A DNA stretch of 64,000 nt from Dysgonomonas hofstadii (GTDB lineage: Bacteria; Bacteroidota; Bacteroidia; Bacteroidales; Dysgonomonadaceae). Positions within the stretch are counted from its first letter, which is position 1. Every line of letters starts with the position of its first letter. Under the pieces are notes generated by a model that searched no databases, was not told where the DNA came from, and saw nothing but the letters and a program-made list of their open reading frames with translations. A program made the translations under genes and the position numbers. Location of the stretch: positions 1 to 64,000 of the forward strand of contig NZ_JACIEP010000006.1 in NCBI RefSeq assembly GCF_014196915.1. The letters run 5' to 3'. Positions 7,588 through 15,868 of this stretch are shown here, in pieces.

Positions 7588-8772
7588 ATGAAATATAATT
7601 TTGATGAAATAATAGACCGCAGGGGTACCCATGCCATCAAGACCGATGCTTTAGGTCCCCGCTACGGAAACCCCGACCTTATCTCCCTATGGGTAGCCGA
7701 TATGGATTTCAAGTCGCCTCCGGCTGTTGCCGAAGCCATTATCGAACGAGCTAAACACGGAATATTCGGATATACCGAAGCCGGACAGGAATATTATGAC
7801 GCTATTATTAATTGGGTAAACCGTCATCATAACTGGAAACCCGAACAGGAATGGATATCCTTTATTCCCGGTATAGTAAAAGGAATTGCCTTTGCTATCG
7901 ACTGCTTTTCGTCAAAAGACCATAAAGTCATCATACAACCACCAGTTTACCATCCTTTCCGCATTGTGCCAACTATGCACGAACGAATTGTTGCAGACAA
8001 TCCGTTAATATTGGAAGCCGGACAATACCGGATGGATATAGAGGGTCTGAAGTCAATAATAGATCCGTCATGCCGTATATTGATATTATGTAACCCTCAC
8101 AATCCGGGAGGAAGAGTATGGACTCGTCAGGAACTGGCTGATATTGCCGAAATTTGTTACAATAACAACATACTTGTCATTTCCGACGAAATACATTCCG
8201 ACCTGGCTTTTGCACCGCACAGGCACATACCCTTTGCCAGCGTTTCTGACAAAGCGGCACAAAACAGTATCACATTCATGGCACCCAGCAAAACATTCAA
8301 TATAGCGGGCATAGTCAGTTCATTCTCTGTCATTCCAAATAATGAATTAAGGGAAAAATTCCATGCTTATCTGGAAAGAAGCGAATTACAGGAAGGACAT
8401 ATATTCGCCTATCTGGCTGCACAGGCCGCTTACGATAATGGAGACGAATGGCTCGCCGAAGCAAAGGATTATCTCTGGAAAAATATTACCTTTGTGGACG
8501 GATATCTGAAAGCTAACATACCACAGATAAAAGCCATGCTTCCACAGGCATCGTTCCTTATCTGGCTCGATTGCCGGGAATTGGGACTATCGCAGGAAAA
8601 ACTGGTATCGCTGTTTGTCGATGATGCCAAACTGGCGCTCAACAATGGTGTAATGTTCGGTATAGAAGGGAAAGGTTATATGCGCATAAATATAGGTACG
8701 CCAAAAGCCAATATTGAAAAAGCGTTGGATAATCTTAAAAAGGCATTCGAATCAAAACATATACGTCCCTGA
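7588..8772 (+). CDS. PatB/MalY-type PLP-dependent C-S lyase (putative cystathionine beta-lyase)
   Basis: The 394-residue protein is an aminotransferase fold-type I enzyme of the PatB/MalY group. The N-terminal RRGTHAIKTDAL and LWVADMDFKSPPAV motifs (residues 10-45) are diagnostic. The PLP site is complete: CNPHNPGGRVW near 172, SDEIHSDL near 205, and the Schiff-base lysine in APSKTFNIAGI near 236. Such enzymes cleave cystathionine or other C-S bonds, releasing thiols or hydrogen sulfide. A TTG directly before the ATG extends the frame by one codon, but the ATG at 7588 is preferred. No terminator is obvious after it. Confidence 0.92.
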   Translation: MKYNFDEIIDRRGTHAIKTDALGPRYGNPDLISLWVADMDFKSPPAVAEAIIERAKHGIFGYTEAGQEYYDAIINWVNRHHNWKPEQEWISFIPGIVKGIAFAIDCFSSKDHKVIIQPPVYHPFRIVPTMHERIVADNPLILEAGQYRMDIEGLKSIIDPSCRILILCNPHNPGGRVWTRQELADIAEICYNNNILVISDEIHSDLAFAPHRHIPFASVSDKAAQNSITFMAPSKTFNIAGIVSSFSVIPNNELREKFHAYLERSELQEGHIFAYLAAQAAYDNGDEWLAEAKDYLWKNITFVDGYLKANIPQIKAMLPQASFLIWLDCRELGLSQEKLVSLFVDDAKLALNNGVMFGIEGKGYMRINIGTPKANIEKALDNLKKAFESKHIRP

Positions 8773-8872
8773 GTTTGTTTTATCCAAAATTGGGCACGGT
8801 TATTGTCATATAAAAGAAAAACAATAAGTCTGGTAGGCTTGAATTATTAATTTAAACAAACAAATACTTAAA

Positions 8873-9490
8873 ATGAAAATCTCAACTAATAAGTTTGTTT
8901 CTTTATCGTACGACCTGAATGTGGGTGAAGGTGAAGAACGTGAACTGATGGAAAAAGCAACGTCAGAAAACCCTCTTGAATTTATCTATGGAACAAACTC
9001 CATGCTTGAGGCTTTTGAAAAAAATCTTGACGGTCTGGCGGAAGGTGATTCTTTCGATTTTGTACTGACTCCTGATGAAGCATACGGAGAATACGATGAC
9101 GAAGCTATCGTTGATCTTCCTCGCAATATATTCGAACAAGACGGAAAACTGAACGAAGAAGTTATTTTCGAAGGAAATATGGTACCTATGATGGACACTA
9201 ACGGTAACCGTCTGAATGGTTCTGTTGTAGAAGTGAAGGACGATATCGTGAAAATGGACTTCAATCATCCGCTTGCAGGAGAAACGTTGAACTTCAGCGG
9301 AAAAGTTCTTACTGTAAGGGAATCTACTCCGGAAGAAATCGCAGCATTGTTTGCCCCACAGGGAGGTTGTGGCTGCGGATCAGGTTGTGGTTGCGGAGAC
9401 GAGGAAGGTGATTCTTGTGGATGCGGAAGTGAAAAAGAAATGGCCGGAGCCGGTGGATGCGGATCAGGCTGTGGTTGTGGCGGACACTAA
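8873..9490 (+). CDS. slyD: SlyD-type FKBP peptidyl-prolyl isomerase with a Cys/Gly-rich tail
   Basis: The 205-residue protein has an FKBP domain interrupted by the insert-in-flap chaperone domain of SlyD (FVLTPDEAYGEYDDEAIVDL near 62-82, NHPLAGETLNF near 130-140). It catalyses proline isomerisation and acts as a chaperone. The last 45 residues are almost only Gly and Cys with acidic patches (GCGCGSGCGCGDEEGDSC and a second similar block, ending GCGCGGH). Metal-binding tails of this kind bind nickel or other metals in SlyD proteins. This tail is unusually cysteine-rich and has only one histidine. The gene is monocistronic, with a terminator 20 bases after the stop. Confidence 0.93.
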   Translation: MKISTNKFVSLSYDLNVGEGEERELMEKATSENPLEFIYGTNSMLEAFEKNLDGLAEGDSFDFVLTPDEAYGEYDDEAIVDLPRNIFEQDGKLNEEVIFEGNMVPMMDTNGNRLNGSVVEVKDDIVKMDFNHPLAGETLNFSGKVLTVRESTPEEIAALFAPQGGCGCGSGCGCGDEEGDSCGCGSEKEMAGAGGCGSGCGCGGH

Positions 9491-9510
9491 TCGAACATGA
9501 TATAAATGTA

Positions 9511-9545
9511 AAAGACAGGCTTCATCAGAAACCTGTCTTTTTTTA
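9511..9545 (+). terminator. Intrinsic terminator of slyD
   Basis: AAAGACAGG pairs with CCTGTCTTT around a 12-base loop and runs into T7. It also lies at the 3' end of the convergent amylase gene. Confidence 0.85.
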
Positions 9546-9560
9546 TTATGGTATTATTAT

Positions 9561-11009
9561 TTATTTTGCTTTCTTCACCCAAATGGCCAGATTTCCTCCC
9601 TGTACAAGAAAATCGCCATCTCCGTTTTCATCTATGGTCACAGTTTTTTTGATATTTCCGGTAAGCTCAAACCATGTCTCCCCTGCCCTTTCTTTACCTA
9701 CATTCATTTTCTTATCTCCATCTTCTCCGTTCGATATCAACAGAGCCAAACCCGAATCCCGATGGTCTTTATCACCCATACGCACGAATCCAACCGTAGC
9801 GGGATGATCAAAATAATCCACCTGATTACCATATGCATATTTCCGGCGTGCATCTAAGATTATGTCAATAATAAGCTTATGAGGGGATTTCTTTCCCTTC
9901 ACCCCATAATAATCACCATAAAAAATAGTAGGGTATCCATCTTTCATCAACAAGATTAATCCGTAAGCCGACGGTTTGAACCAATCCTGAATCTGTGATT
10001 CAAGAGAGCTCTCCGCCTGCGAATCGTGGTTGTCTACAAATGTTACCGCCAGTTCCGGATGAGAAACAACCAATGCGTCATTCAGGAGTTTCCGCATATC
10101 ATATTTCTTCCCTTGTTCAGAAGCGGCAAAAAGATTATAATGTAGCGGCACATCGAACAGGTCGACAGAGCCTTCAACCGATTTTGCATAGTTATCCAAT
10201 GTTTTCAGATCTCCGTTCCAATATTCGCCTACTGCATAAAAATCATTTCCTCTTTCCTTCCTTACAGCTTCGAGAAACTGTTTAACAAACGAACTGTTCA
10301 TATGCTTAACCGCATCCAGACGCATGCCATCCAGATTCAGTTCTTTAGATACCCACACACCCCAAAAGTTCAGTTCTTTTATCACTTCCGGATGATTCAG
10401 GTCGAGATCGTTGCCTAACAGGAAATCGTAATTCCCGTTTTCGGCATCTACCCCTTCACTCCATGACTTGTTTTCACCTTGTATCTGGAATATACCGCTC
10501 TTTTTCGCAGCATCATTATAGTCTGTACCCGAAAAATGATACCAGTGCCATTGAAAATCGGAATATTTATTATCACGTCCGGGAAAGTTATAACCTGTCC
10601 ATCCTTGTATCTCAAATGGCTTCGAGATTGCTTGGGTACGGTCTTTTGGATTGACCTCCACCACTTCGAAACGCTCTGTAAAATCGCCCCACGACTTATG
10701 ATTCATCACAGCATCCAGATAGACCGATATCTTGTATTTATGCAGTTCACCGATCATCTCCTTCAATTCCTGCTTCATCCCGTATTTAGTCCTGACAGTA
10801 TTTTTCTGATTGAATTCGCCCAGATCGAACAGATCGTAGGTTGCATAACCTTCATCTTGTTGTTCGTCAGCTTTATATGCCGGGGGAATCCAGACTGCGG
10901 TAATCCCGATCTCGCTCAAATGTTTAGCATCGGCTTTCAACTGTTTCCATAAATTCCCGTCGTTGGGCAGATTCCACTCAAAATACTGCATCAATACGCC
11001 ATTTTTCAT
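9561..11009 (-). CDS. Cytoplasmic alpha-amylase (GH13, subfamily 5-like)
   Basis: The 482-residue enzyme has the four conserved GH13 regions: DAVMNHK near 95, GMRLDAVKH near 230 with the nucleophile Asp, AVGEYW near 260 with the acid/base Glu, and FVDNHD near 328. It starts MKNGVLMQYFEWNLPNDG, the characteristic start of intracellular AmyA-type amylases, and has no signal peptide. It therefore probably cleaves internal maltodextrins or glycogen in the cytoplasm. A TTG 15 codons upstream keeps the frame open, but the ATG at 11009 fits the family better. It is not linked to a polysaccharide-utilisation locus here. Confidence 0.93.
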   Translation of the reverse strand: MKNGVLMQYFEWNLPNDGNLWKQLKADAKHLSEIGITAVWIPPAYKADEQQDEGYATYDLFDLGEFNQKNTVRTKYGMKQELKEMIGELHKYKISVYLDAVMNHKSWGDFTERFEVVEVNPKDRTQAISKPFEIQGWTGYNFPGRDNKYSDFQWHWYHFSGTDYNDAAKKSGIFQIQGENKSWSEGVDAENGNYDFLLGNDLDLNHPEVIKELNFWGVWVSKELNLDGMRLDAVKHMNSSFVKQFLEAVRKERGNDFYAVGEYWNGDLKTLDNYAKSVEGSVDLFDVPLHYNLFAASEQGKKYDMRKLLNDALVVSHPELAVTFVDNHDSQAESSLESQIQDWFKPSAYGLILLMKDGYPTIFYGDYYGVKGKKSPHKLIIDIILDARRKYAYGNQVDYFDHPATVGFVRMGDKDHRDSGLALLISNGEDGDKKMNVGKERAGETWFELTGNIKKTVTIDENGDGDFLVQGGNLAIWVKKAK

Positions 11010-11095
11010 TCCTTTATAGCCTTTAGTTTGCGTAAATTTTCCTTTCTTAAACAAGCAGAAACGGAAAAAGGTTTATGTATGGATGAAGTAAAAGA

Positions 11096-11500
11096 TTAAA
11101 ATATCTTTTCCATTACGACATAATCATAACCGTTTTTAGAGAAACGATCATCTGTCTCTTTATATCCGAATTTCTCATAGAAGCCGGTTGCATTGACACG
11201 GGCATTGCACCAAAGCTTATCAAATTTCATATCGTTGGCATAATCTGTCAACCACTGCATTAGAGCAGATGCATAGCCTTTTCCCTGTTCATCTGTCCGG
11301 GTAGCCAGCTTGCGAAACTGAACCTCACGTCCATGTAGAAAAACAGACATAACGGAAACCAGTACATCATTTTCATAAACTCCGATATGCAGTCCCATAT
11401 TATCATCCGGCAGTTTCACAAAATCAATATCCTTGTCGGGATACATCGCGTCCTTTCTTAAAATAAGAACATCCTCGTATGGGACTTCATTTATTATCAT
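11096..11500 (-). CDS. GNAT family N-acetyltransferase
   Basis: The 134-residue protein has the GNAT acetyl-CoA-binding core: RKLATRTDEQGKGYASALMQ near residues 66-85 (the Q/R-x-x-G-x-G/A loop is QGKGYA) and ATGFYEKFGYKE near 107-118. The substrate cannot be told. The start codon lies 4 bases after the stop of the DUF3943 gene on the same strand, so the two form an operon. Confidence 0.88.
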   Translation of the reverse strand: MIINEVPYEDVLILRKDAMYPDKDIDFVKLPDDNMGLHIGVYENDVLVSVMSVFLHGREVQFRKLATRTDEQGKGYASALMQWLTDYANDMKFDKLWCNARVNATGFYEKFGYKETDDRFSKNGYDYVVMEKIF

Positions 11501-11504
11501 AGGG

Positions 11505-12986
11505 TTAGAATTTATATGTGAGCATCAATCGCCCTTCGTACGTTTTTGAAAACACATCATCGAAATACCTGTAATTGGTATCACGGGTATAATTGTAACC
11601 AATTCCCGTCAGGAAGAGATGATCTCTTAACTTCAGGTCAGCTCTGAGGCTTATGGCATGTAGGATAGCCTGCGAACGGTCGCCCTGATAATCGAATTCA
11701 TGTACATTTATATTATCCCAGTCCACATCCTGAGGATAACCTTTCCATGTAAACATACGATATACCTCATAATTGCCCGATACACTGAGCCTGTCTTTGA
11801 ATGCGAAGTTAAATCCGGCCTTTGTACTGAATCCACTGGCCAGATTATAATTACGCATATCCACTACATAGTGATCACTGAGAGCTCCGCCCAACAGAAC
11901 CAGATTGGCATGCAGGTAAGCATCGAATGAGAAATATCTTGTACGGTTACTTCTGTAAATCAATCCTGTGCCGACTGATGCCGGGGTACAGAATTTATAT
12001 GGAATTTTATTAGAAACATCAGATATTGTATCCGAATCGTAATAATCGAAATGCTGGTAAACACCAAAACTCAGGAAATCGGTCTTCGTATCTATCCAAT
12101 CGGTAACGTATAATCGTCCCACAATATTCAGCTGACTGAGAAATGGTTGCGAACTATGGGCATTCAGGTTACTCTTGAATGTAAAATAATCATACGGTTT
12201 CTGGTTTTCGGTAGAAAAACGATCTCCGTATTCGATATTTATATCCAATGCTGCACCCACACCTTTGTCCAGTATTTCTCCTTTAAATTCCAATGCCCTG
12301 ACCCCTGTAGATATTTCGACACTCACATCGGGCACCCCGAATTGCTTGCCCGAAGTAGACCGCCTGCGCCATGCATCTCCATTGATAACACGGGTAAGTC
12401 CCCGCATAGGGGAGATAACAAAGCCTGCAGCTTCACGCCCGAATCGTCCCCAGCCTGTCTTTCTGTCATCGAGCACCAAGTCGGAGGTACGGTAAAAAAC
12501 CTCGCCCAACGCCAATCCGCCAATAGGTGTAGCCATTATATCATTGACCGACGGATATTCGTTTTCCATAAATAATTCCCACATAGCGCTACCGCCCAAA
12601 GTGAAAGCTCCTGATTCCCAGAAATTATAGCCATTGGAACGGGCAGCGTTAAAGTACAAATTGCCATGATATGGATGCAGGAACATGTTATTTCCCATAT
12701 CATCATTATCCCACACCCACCTATGCTTTAGGTTTTTCCTTATCGTATGTATACTTATATATGCGTAATCCTGTTTTGCCACATACCTGTTGAATGCCCA
12801 TAGACCCATATTCATCGAGAATATTTTTGTAGCGGCAGCCCAGCCGTTTTTCTTGGAATAATAGGCTATATCGAGCGAATCGGCCGGTTTGGGCGGAACA
12901 ACCTGATAGCGGATAGCAAACTGGGAATATGCAGATAATGATATAAGGAAAAAAAATCCTATTAACACACGGGTTCTATTTTGCAT
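11505..12986 (-). CDS. DUF3943 family outer-membrane protein
   Basis: The 493-residue protein begins with a signal peptide (MQNRTRVLIGFFFLISLSAYSQ). Residues 90-200 carry the DUF3943 pattern, including HPYHGNLYFNAARSNGYNF and YRTSDLVLDD. The remainder shows alternating amphipathic strands and ends in a terminal aromatic (LMLTYKF), as in an outer-membrane beta barrel. The function is unknown for the family. It is the first gene of a two-gene operon with a GNAT enzyme and has a TATCTTTG promoter box at 13030-13037. Confidence 0.85.
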   Translation of the reverse strand: MQNRTRVLIGFFFLISLSAYSQFAIRYQVVPPKPADSLDIAYYSKKNGWAAATKIFSMNMGLWAFNRYVAKQDYAYISIHTIRKNLKHRWVWDNDDMGNNMFLHPYHGNLYFNAARSNGYNFWESGAFTLGGSAMWELFMENEYPSVNDIMATPIGGLALGEVFYRTSDLVLDDRKTGWGRFGREAAGFVISPMRGLTRVINGDAWRRRSTSGKQFGVPDVSVEISTGVRALEFKGEILDKGVGAALDINIEYGDRFSTENQKPYDYFTFKSNLNAHSSQPFLSQLNIVGRLYVTDWIDTKTDFLSFGVYQHFDYYDSDTISDVSNKIPYKFCTPASVGTGLIYRSNRTRYFSFDAYLHANLVLLGGALSDHYVVDMRNYNLASGFSTKAGFNFAFKDRLSVSGNYEVYRMFTWKGYPQDVDWDNINVHEFDYQGDRSQAILHAISLRADLKLRDHLFLTGIGYNYTRDTNYRYFDDVFSKTYEGRLMLTYKF

Positions 12987-13029
12987 GCGAAATTGCGAAA
13001 AGTTTAACTCAATAGATGTAAATAAGAAG

Positions 13030-13037
13030 CAAAGATA
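13030..13037 (-). promoter_or_regulatory. Promoter -7 box (TATCTTTG) for the DUF3943-GNAT operon
   Basis: This minus-strand exact TAnnTTTG match lies 44 bases before the start codon at 12986. Confidence 0.6.
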
Positions 13038-13144
13038 ATTGTTTAATGATAAGTTAATAGCAATTAATAAAATATTTCATCAAAATATGGAAAAGGAGGA
13101 TGACATAGATATGCGATTCTCTTTGTTTATGCCATATTACATAT

Positions 13145-14356
13145 TTACTGAACGGGGTGCTTCCGGTATTCCTCCCCCATATTTATCCTGCTGAAAACAA
13201 TGACGAAAGCCAGAATACTGCACAAGAAGAAAGCAATGCCTACCGCAACTATCGACCCGTCACTGATAAAACTTGAAAGAATGGTACAGACAAATGCCAT
13301 CGCAAGCTGTATAGAGCCGAAAAGCGCTGATGCCGTACCACTGTTGTTTGTATCGGCAAAGGGCGTTATAGCCAGTTCTGTCGTGGTCGGGAACAATATA
13401 CCTATCGGGAATACATAGAAGAACAGAACAATAAGAATTGCGTTCATATTTACATTCATATACATGGCGGCAAGCAATACTACACTTGCAAAAGACATAA
13501 ATAATAAAGCATATTTCACCAGATTATTTGTCTTCACATATTTCTGAAAGATCGTGGTCAGGTAAGACCCCAGCATTAGCCCAAAAGCATTTACGGCAAA
13601 TATAATACTGAACGCGTCACTCGAAAAACCTCCTTTTTCCATTATCAGGAAAGGGCCATTGGCAACATAGATCATCAATGCACCGTTTACAATTCCTGCG
13701 ATCAATGAATAAATCACGAATTTCCGGTTTTTAAGTATCTGCAGATAATCTTTTACGACATTCACTTTCGCTGCGGGTTTGCTTTGCTTATGTGTTTCGG
13801 GCAAAAAAAAGAGTGTTAAGGCAAAAAGAATTATTCCCAGAGACATCATTGTCCCGAACAAACCCTTCCAGCTAAAATATTGTAATACCGCATTCCCTAT
13901 AGATGGTGCCAAAATAGGGGCAATACCCATAATCAACGCCAGTAAGGCAAATATTTTCAATGTTTTACTTTTATCATAATAATCGGTTACTATTGCCCGT
14001 GATATGACTACACCCGCACATCCCCCAATGGCCTGTACAAAGCGGATAACCCACAGTTGCTCTATCGAACGAACATACATACAGGCTACTGATGCCAGAA
14101 TAAAAATAACAAGAGATACTAGTATCGGCTTCTTTCTGCCAAATTTATCGGCAAGAGGCCCCCAGATCAATTGTCCGACAGCAAATCCTGCAAGGAAAGT
14201 AGATAATGAAATCTGAACCGAAGCTACCGATGTGGATAACGATTCGGAAATCATCAGAAATCCGGGTAAATACAAATCGATACTAAGTGGCTCTAAGGCA
14301 GTCAACAAGGCGAGAATAATAACAACAATCCATTGTGTAAGTGTAAATCCTTTCAT
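13145..14356 (-). CDS. Bcr/CflA-type MFS multidrug exporter
   Basis: The 403-residue protein has about 12 transmembrane helices. Motif A of the drug-exporting MFS proteins is seen as GPLADKFGRKKPI near residues 66-80, and the N-terminal LEPLSIDLYLPGF matches the Bcr/CflA family. It would exchange protons for drugs or metabolites such as bicyclomycin or sulfonamides across the inner membrane. The AraC-type regulator gene lies upstream on the same strand, and a TACTTTTG box sits in the 86-bp gap, so it may be transcribed separately and controlled by that regulator. Confidence 0.9.
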   Translation of the reverse strand: MKGFTLTQWIVVIILALLTALEPLSIDLYLPGFLMISESLSTSVASVQISLSTFLAGFAVGQLIWGPLADKFGRKKPILVSLVIFILASVACMYVRSIEQLWVIRFVQAIGGCAGVVISRAIVTDYYDKSKTLKIFALLALIMGIAPILAPSIGNAVLQYFSWKGLFGTMMSLGIILFALTLFFLPETHKQSKPAAKVNVVKDYLQILKNRKFVIYSLIAGIVNGALMIYVANGPFLIMEKGGFSSDAFSIIFAVNAFGLMLGSYLTTIFQKYVKTNNLVKYALLFMSFASVVLLAAMYMNVNMNAILIVLFFYVFPIGILFPTTTELAITPFADTNNSGTASALFGSIQLAMAFVCTILSSFISDGSIVAVGIAFFLCSILAFVIVFSRINMGEEYRKHPVQ

Positions 14357-14379
14357 ACTTTTTCTTTTTTTTGAGGGAG

Positions 14380-14387
14380 CAAAAGTA
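14380..14387 (-). promoter_or_regulatory. Promoter -7 box (TACTTTTG) for the MFS exporter gene
   Basis: This minus-strand TAnnTTTG match lies between the AraC-type gene and the exporter, 24 bases before the exporter start. Confidence 0.55.
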
Positions 14388-14442
14388 AACAGGATAGGTT
14401 GTTACACACTTATACTTATGGTCCTATTACTTGGACAAATGG

Positions 14443-15261
14443 TCAGCTATCGCGAAACTCGGTGGGTGTCTGTGATGTTTGTTGTTTAAAAAAGCGGGTG
14501 AAGTAGGCGGCTTCGTTGAAGCCCAGATCGAAAGCGATTTCTTTAAGGTTCTTTTTGCCTATGCGTATTTCTTTCTTTATTTCAATGATCAGCCTTTCCT
14601 GAAGATGTTGTTTTACTGTTTTTCCTGTGCCTTTCTTGCTTATTTCGTTTATCGTTTTGCACGACATACCGAAACAGTCCGCATAGAATTCGGTCTCACG
14701 CTGGTGAATAAAATGAGTATCGATCAGCCTCATCAATTCTCCTACGATTGTATCTTTTCCATTCTCAGGGCTATGAAGCGAAGAAACCAAATAGAGGAAA
14801 GATTGCATATAACTTATCATCAGGGGCAAACGATTTTCTGAACGAGACTCCTGTAAAAGAAGTCCATTTAATTGCCTGAGCATGGATTCAGTTTGTTTGT
14901 CCGGCTTTAAAAAGGCATTCGAAACATACCCGCGCAGATAATCGGACTGTATGTATTCACTTATTCTGAAAAACAGATCGTTATGAATAGCGTAGAGGAA
15001 ACCTTCCTTTCCCTGTGGATCGAGCTTGTCTATCTGCCCCGGAAAGATCAGAATAAATTGATTCTCCTCTAAAGTATATTCTTCAAAATCGAGAAAGTAA
15101 GTTGTATCTCCCGATACTTTTGTAAACCAAAGCAACTGATAAAAATCGTAACGCTGGTAATTACCAAAAATAGTATCATCAGTCAGTTCTTCCAGCCTGA
15201 AAATCTCAATAAAAGGATTTTCATTCAGCTGATTAAGAAATATGTGTTTATTTTCTGTCAC
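14443..15261 (-). CDS. AraC family transcriptional regulator
   Basis: The 272-residue protein has an N-terminal ligand-sensing region (about 1-160) and a C-terminal double helix-turn-helix (about 175-272). The second helix region, KNLKEIAFDLGFNEAAYFTRFFKQQTSQTPTEFR, is the AraC/XylS signature. The gene is immediately upstream of a Bcr/CflA exporter on the same strand, so regulation of that exporter by a drug or metabolite is the likely role, though this is inferred from position only. Confidence 0.92.
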   Translation of the reverse strand: MTENKHIFLNQLNENPFIEIFRLEELTDDTIFGNYQRYDFYQLLWFTKVSGDTTYFLDFEEYTLEENQFILIFPGQIDKLDPQGKEGFLYAIHNDLFFRISEYIQSDYLRGYVSNAFLKPDKQTESMLRQLNGLLLQESRSENRLPLMISYMQSFLYLVSSLHSPENGKDTIVGELMRLIDTHFIHQRETEFYADCFGMSCKTINEISKKGTGKTVKQHLQERLIIEIKKEIRIGKKNLKEIAFDLGFNEAAYFTRFFKQQTSQTPTEFRDS

Positions 15262-15285
15262 CCTGCTATAACTATATTACAGGAA

Positions 15286-15293
15286 CAAAAATA
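15286..15293 (-). promoter_or_regulatory. Promoter -7 box (TATTTTTG) for the AraC-type gene
   Basis: This minus-strand TAnnTTTG match lies 25 bases before the start at 15261, in the divergent gap with crcB. Confidence 0.5.
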
Positions 15294-15390
15294 ATAAACA
15301 ATTCGTCCTCTTACCGAACAATAACCGGAAATATATGGTTTCTCTCAATATAAATAAATCAAAGCTTAGCGATCTTAAAAAATAATCATG

Positions 15391-15398
15391 TAAATTTG
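15391..15398 (+). promoter_or_regulatory. Promoter -7 box (TAAATTTG) touching the crcB start
   Basis: This TAnnTTTG match ends only 4 bases before the crcB ATG. If it is used, transcription would begin at or within a few bases of the start codon, giving a leaderless or nearly leaderless mRNA. Confidence 0.4.
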
Positions 15399-15402
15399 AG
15401 GG

Positions 15403-15759
15403 ATGTTAAAACAAATACTATTAGTTGGTGCAGGTGGTGCAGTGGGAAGCATTTTCAGGTTTCTCACTTCGGTTTTCGTTACCCGGTCAGAGCCATGGCC
15501 ATTTCCTGTGGCTACTTTCTTTGTAAACATCATCGGCTGTTTTTGTATCGGGCTGTTTGCCAACCTGATACCATCGAATAACCTGCGTTTTCTTATGATC
15601 ACCGGATTCTGCGGAGGATTTACCACATTCTCCACTTTTGCCAGTGAAAACCTCAGCCTTATCAACAACAATCAACTCTTTATAGCCGTTATATATATCG
15701 TAGCCAGTGTAATAATCGGACTGGGTGCAGTCTGGTTGGGAATGTACATTACAAAATAA
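15403..15759 (+). CDS. crcB: Fluoride ion channel CrcB/Fluc
   Basis: The 118-residue protein has four membrane helices. The family motifs are GGAVGSIFRF near residues 9-18, PVATFFVNIIGCF near 34-46, and GFCGGFTTFSTFASE near 67-81, which holds the fluoride-path phenylalanines and the sodium-site region. Fluc dimers expel fluoride from the cytoplasm. No fluoride riboswitch is recognisable upstream. The gene is monocistronic and divergent from the AraC-type gene. Confidence 0.96.
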   Translation: MLKQILLVGAGGAVGSIFRFLTSVFVTRSEPWPFPVATFFVNIIGCFCIGLFANLIPSNNLRFLMITGFCGGFTTFSTFASENLSLINNNQLFIAVIYIVASVIIGLGAVWLGMYITK

Positions 15760-15868
15760 CACAACTGCTTTACAAAATTTAACTTTAGTATATTTAACTT
15801 TTCCTTTTGTGAAAAGTCTATTATAAGAACATCAATATCTGTACAGAAAACAATAAAAATTCCACAAT

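Noticed and set aside
15262-15402. Fluoride riboswitch before crcB
   Set aside because: No conserved fluoride-aptamer pattern was recognised and the promoter box leaves no room for it.
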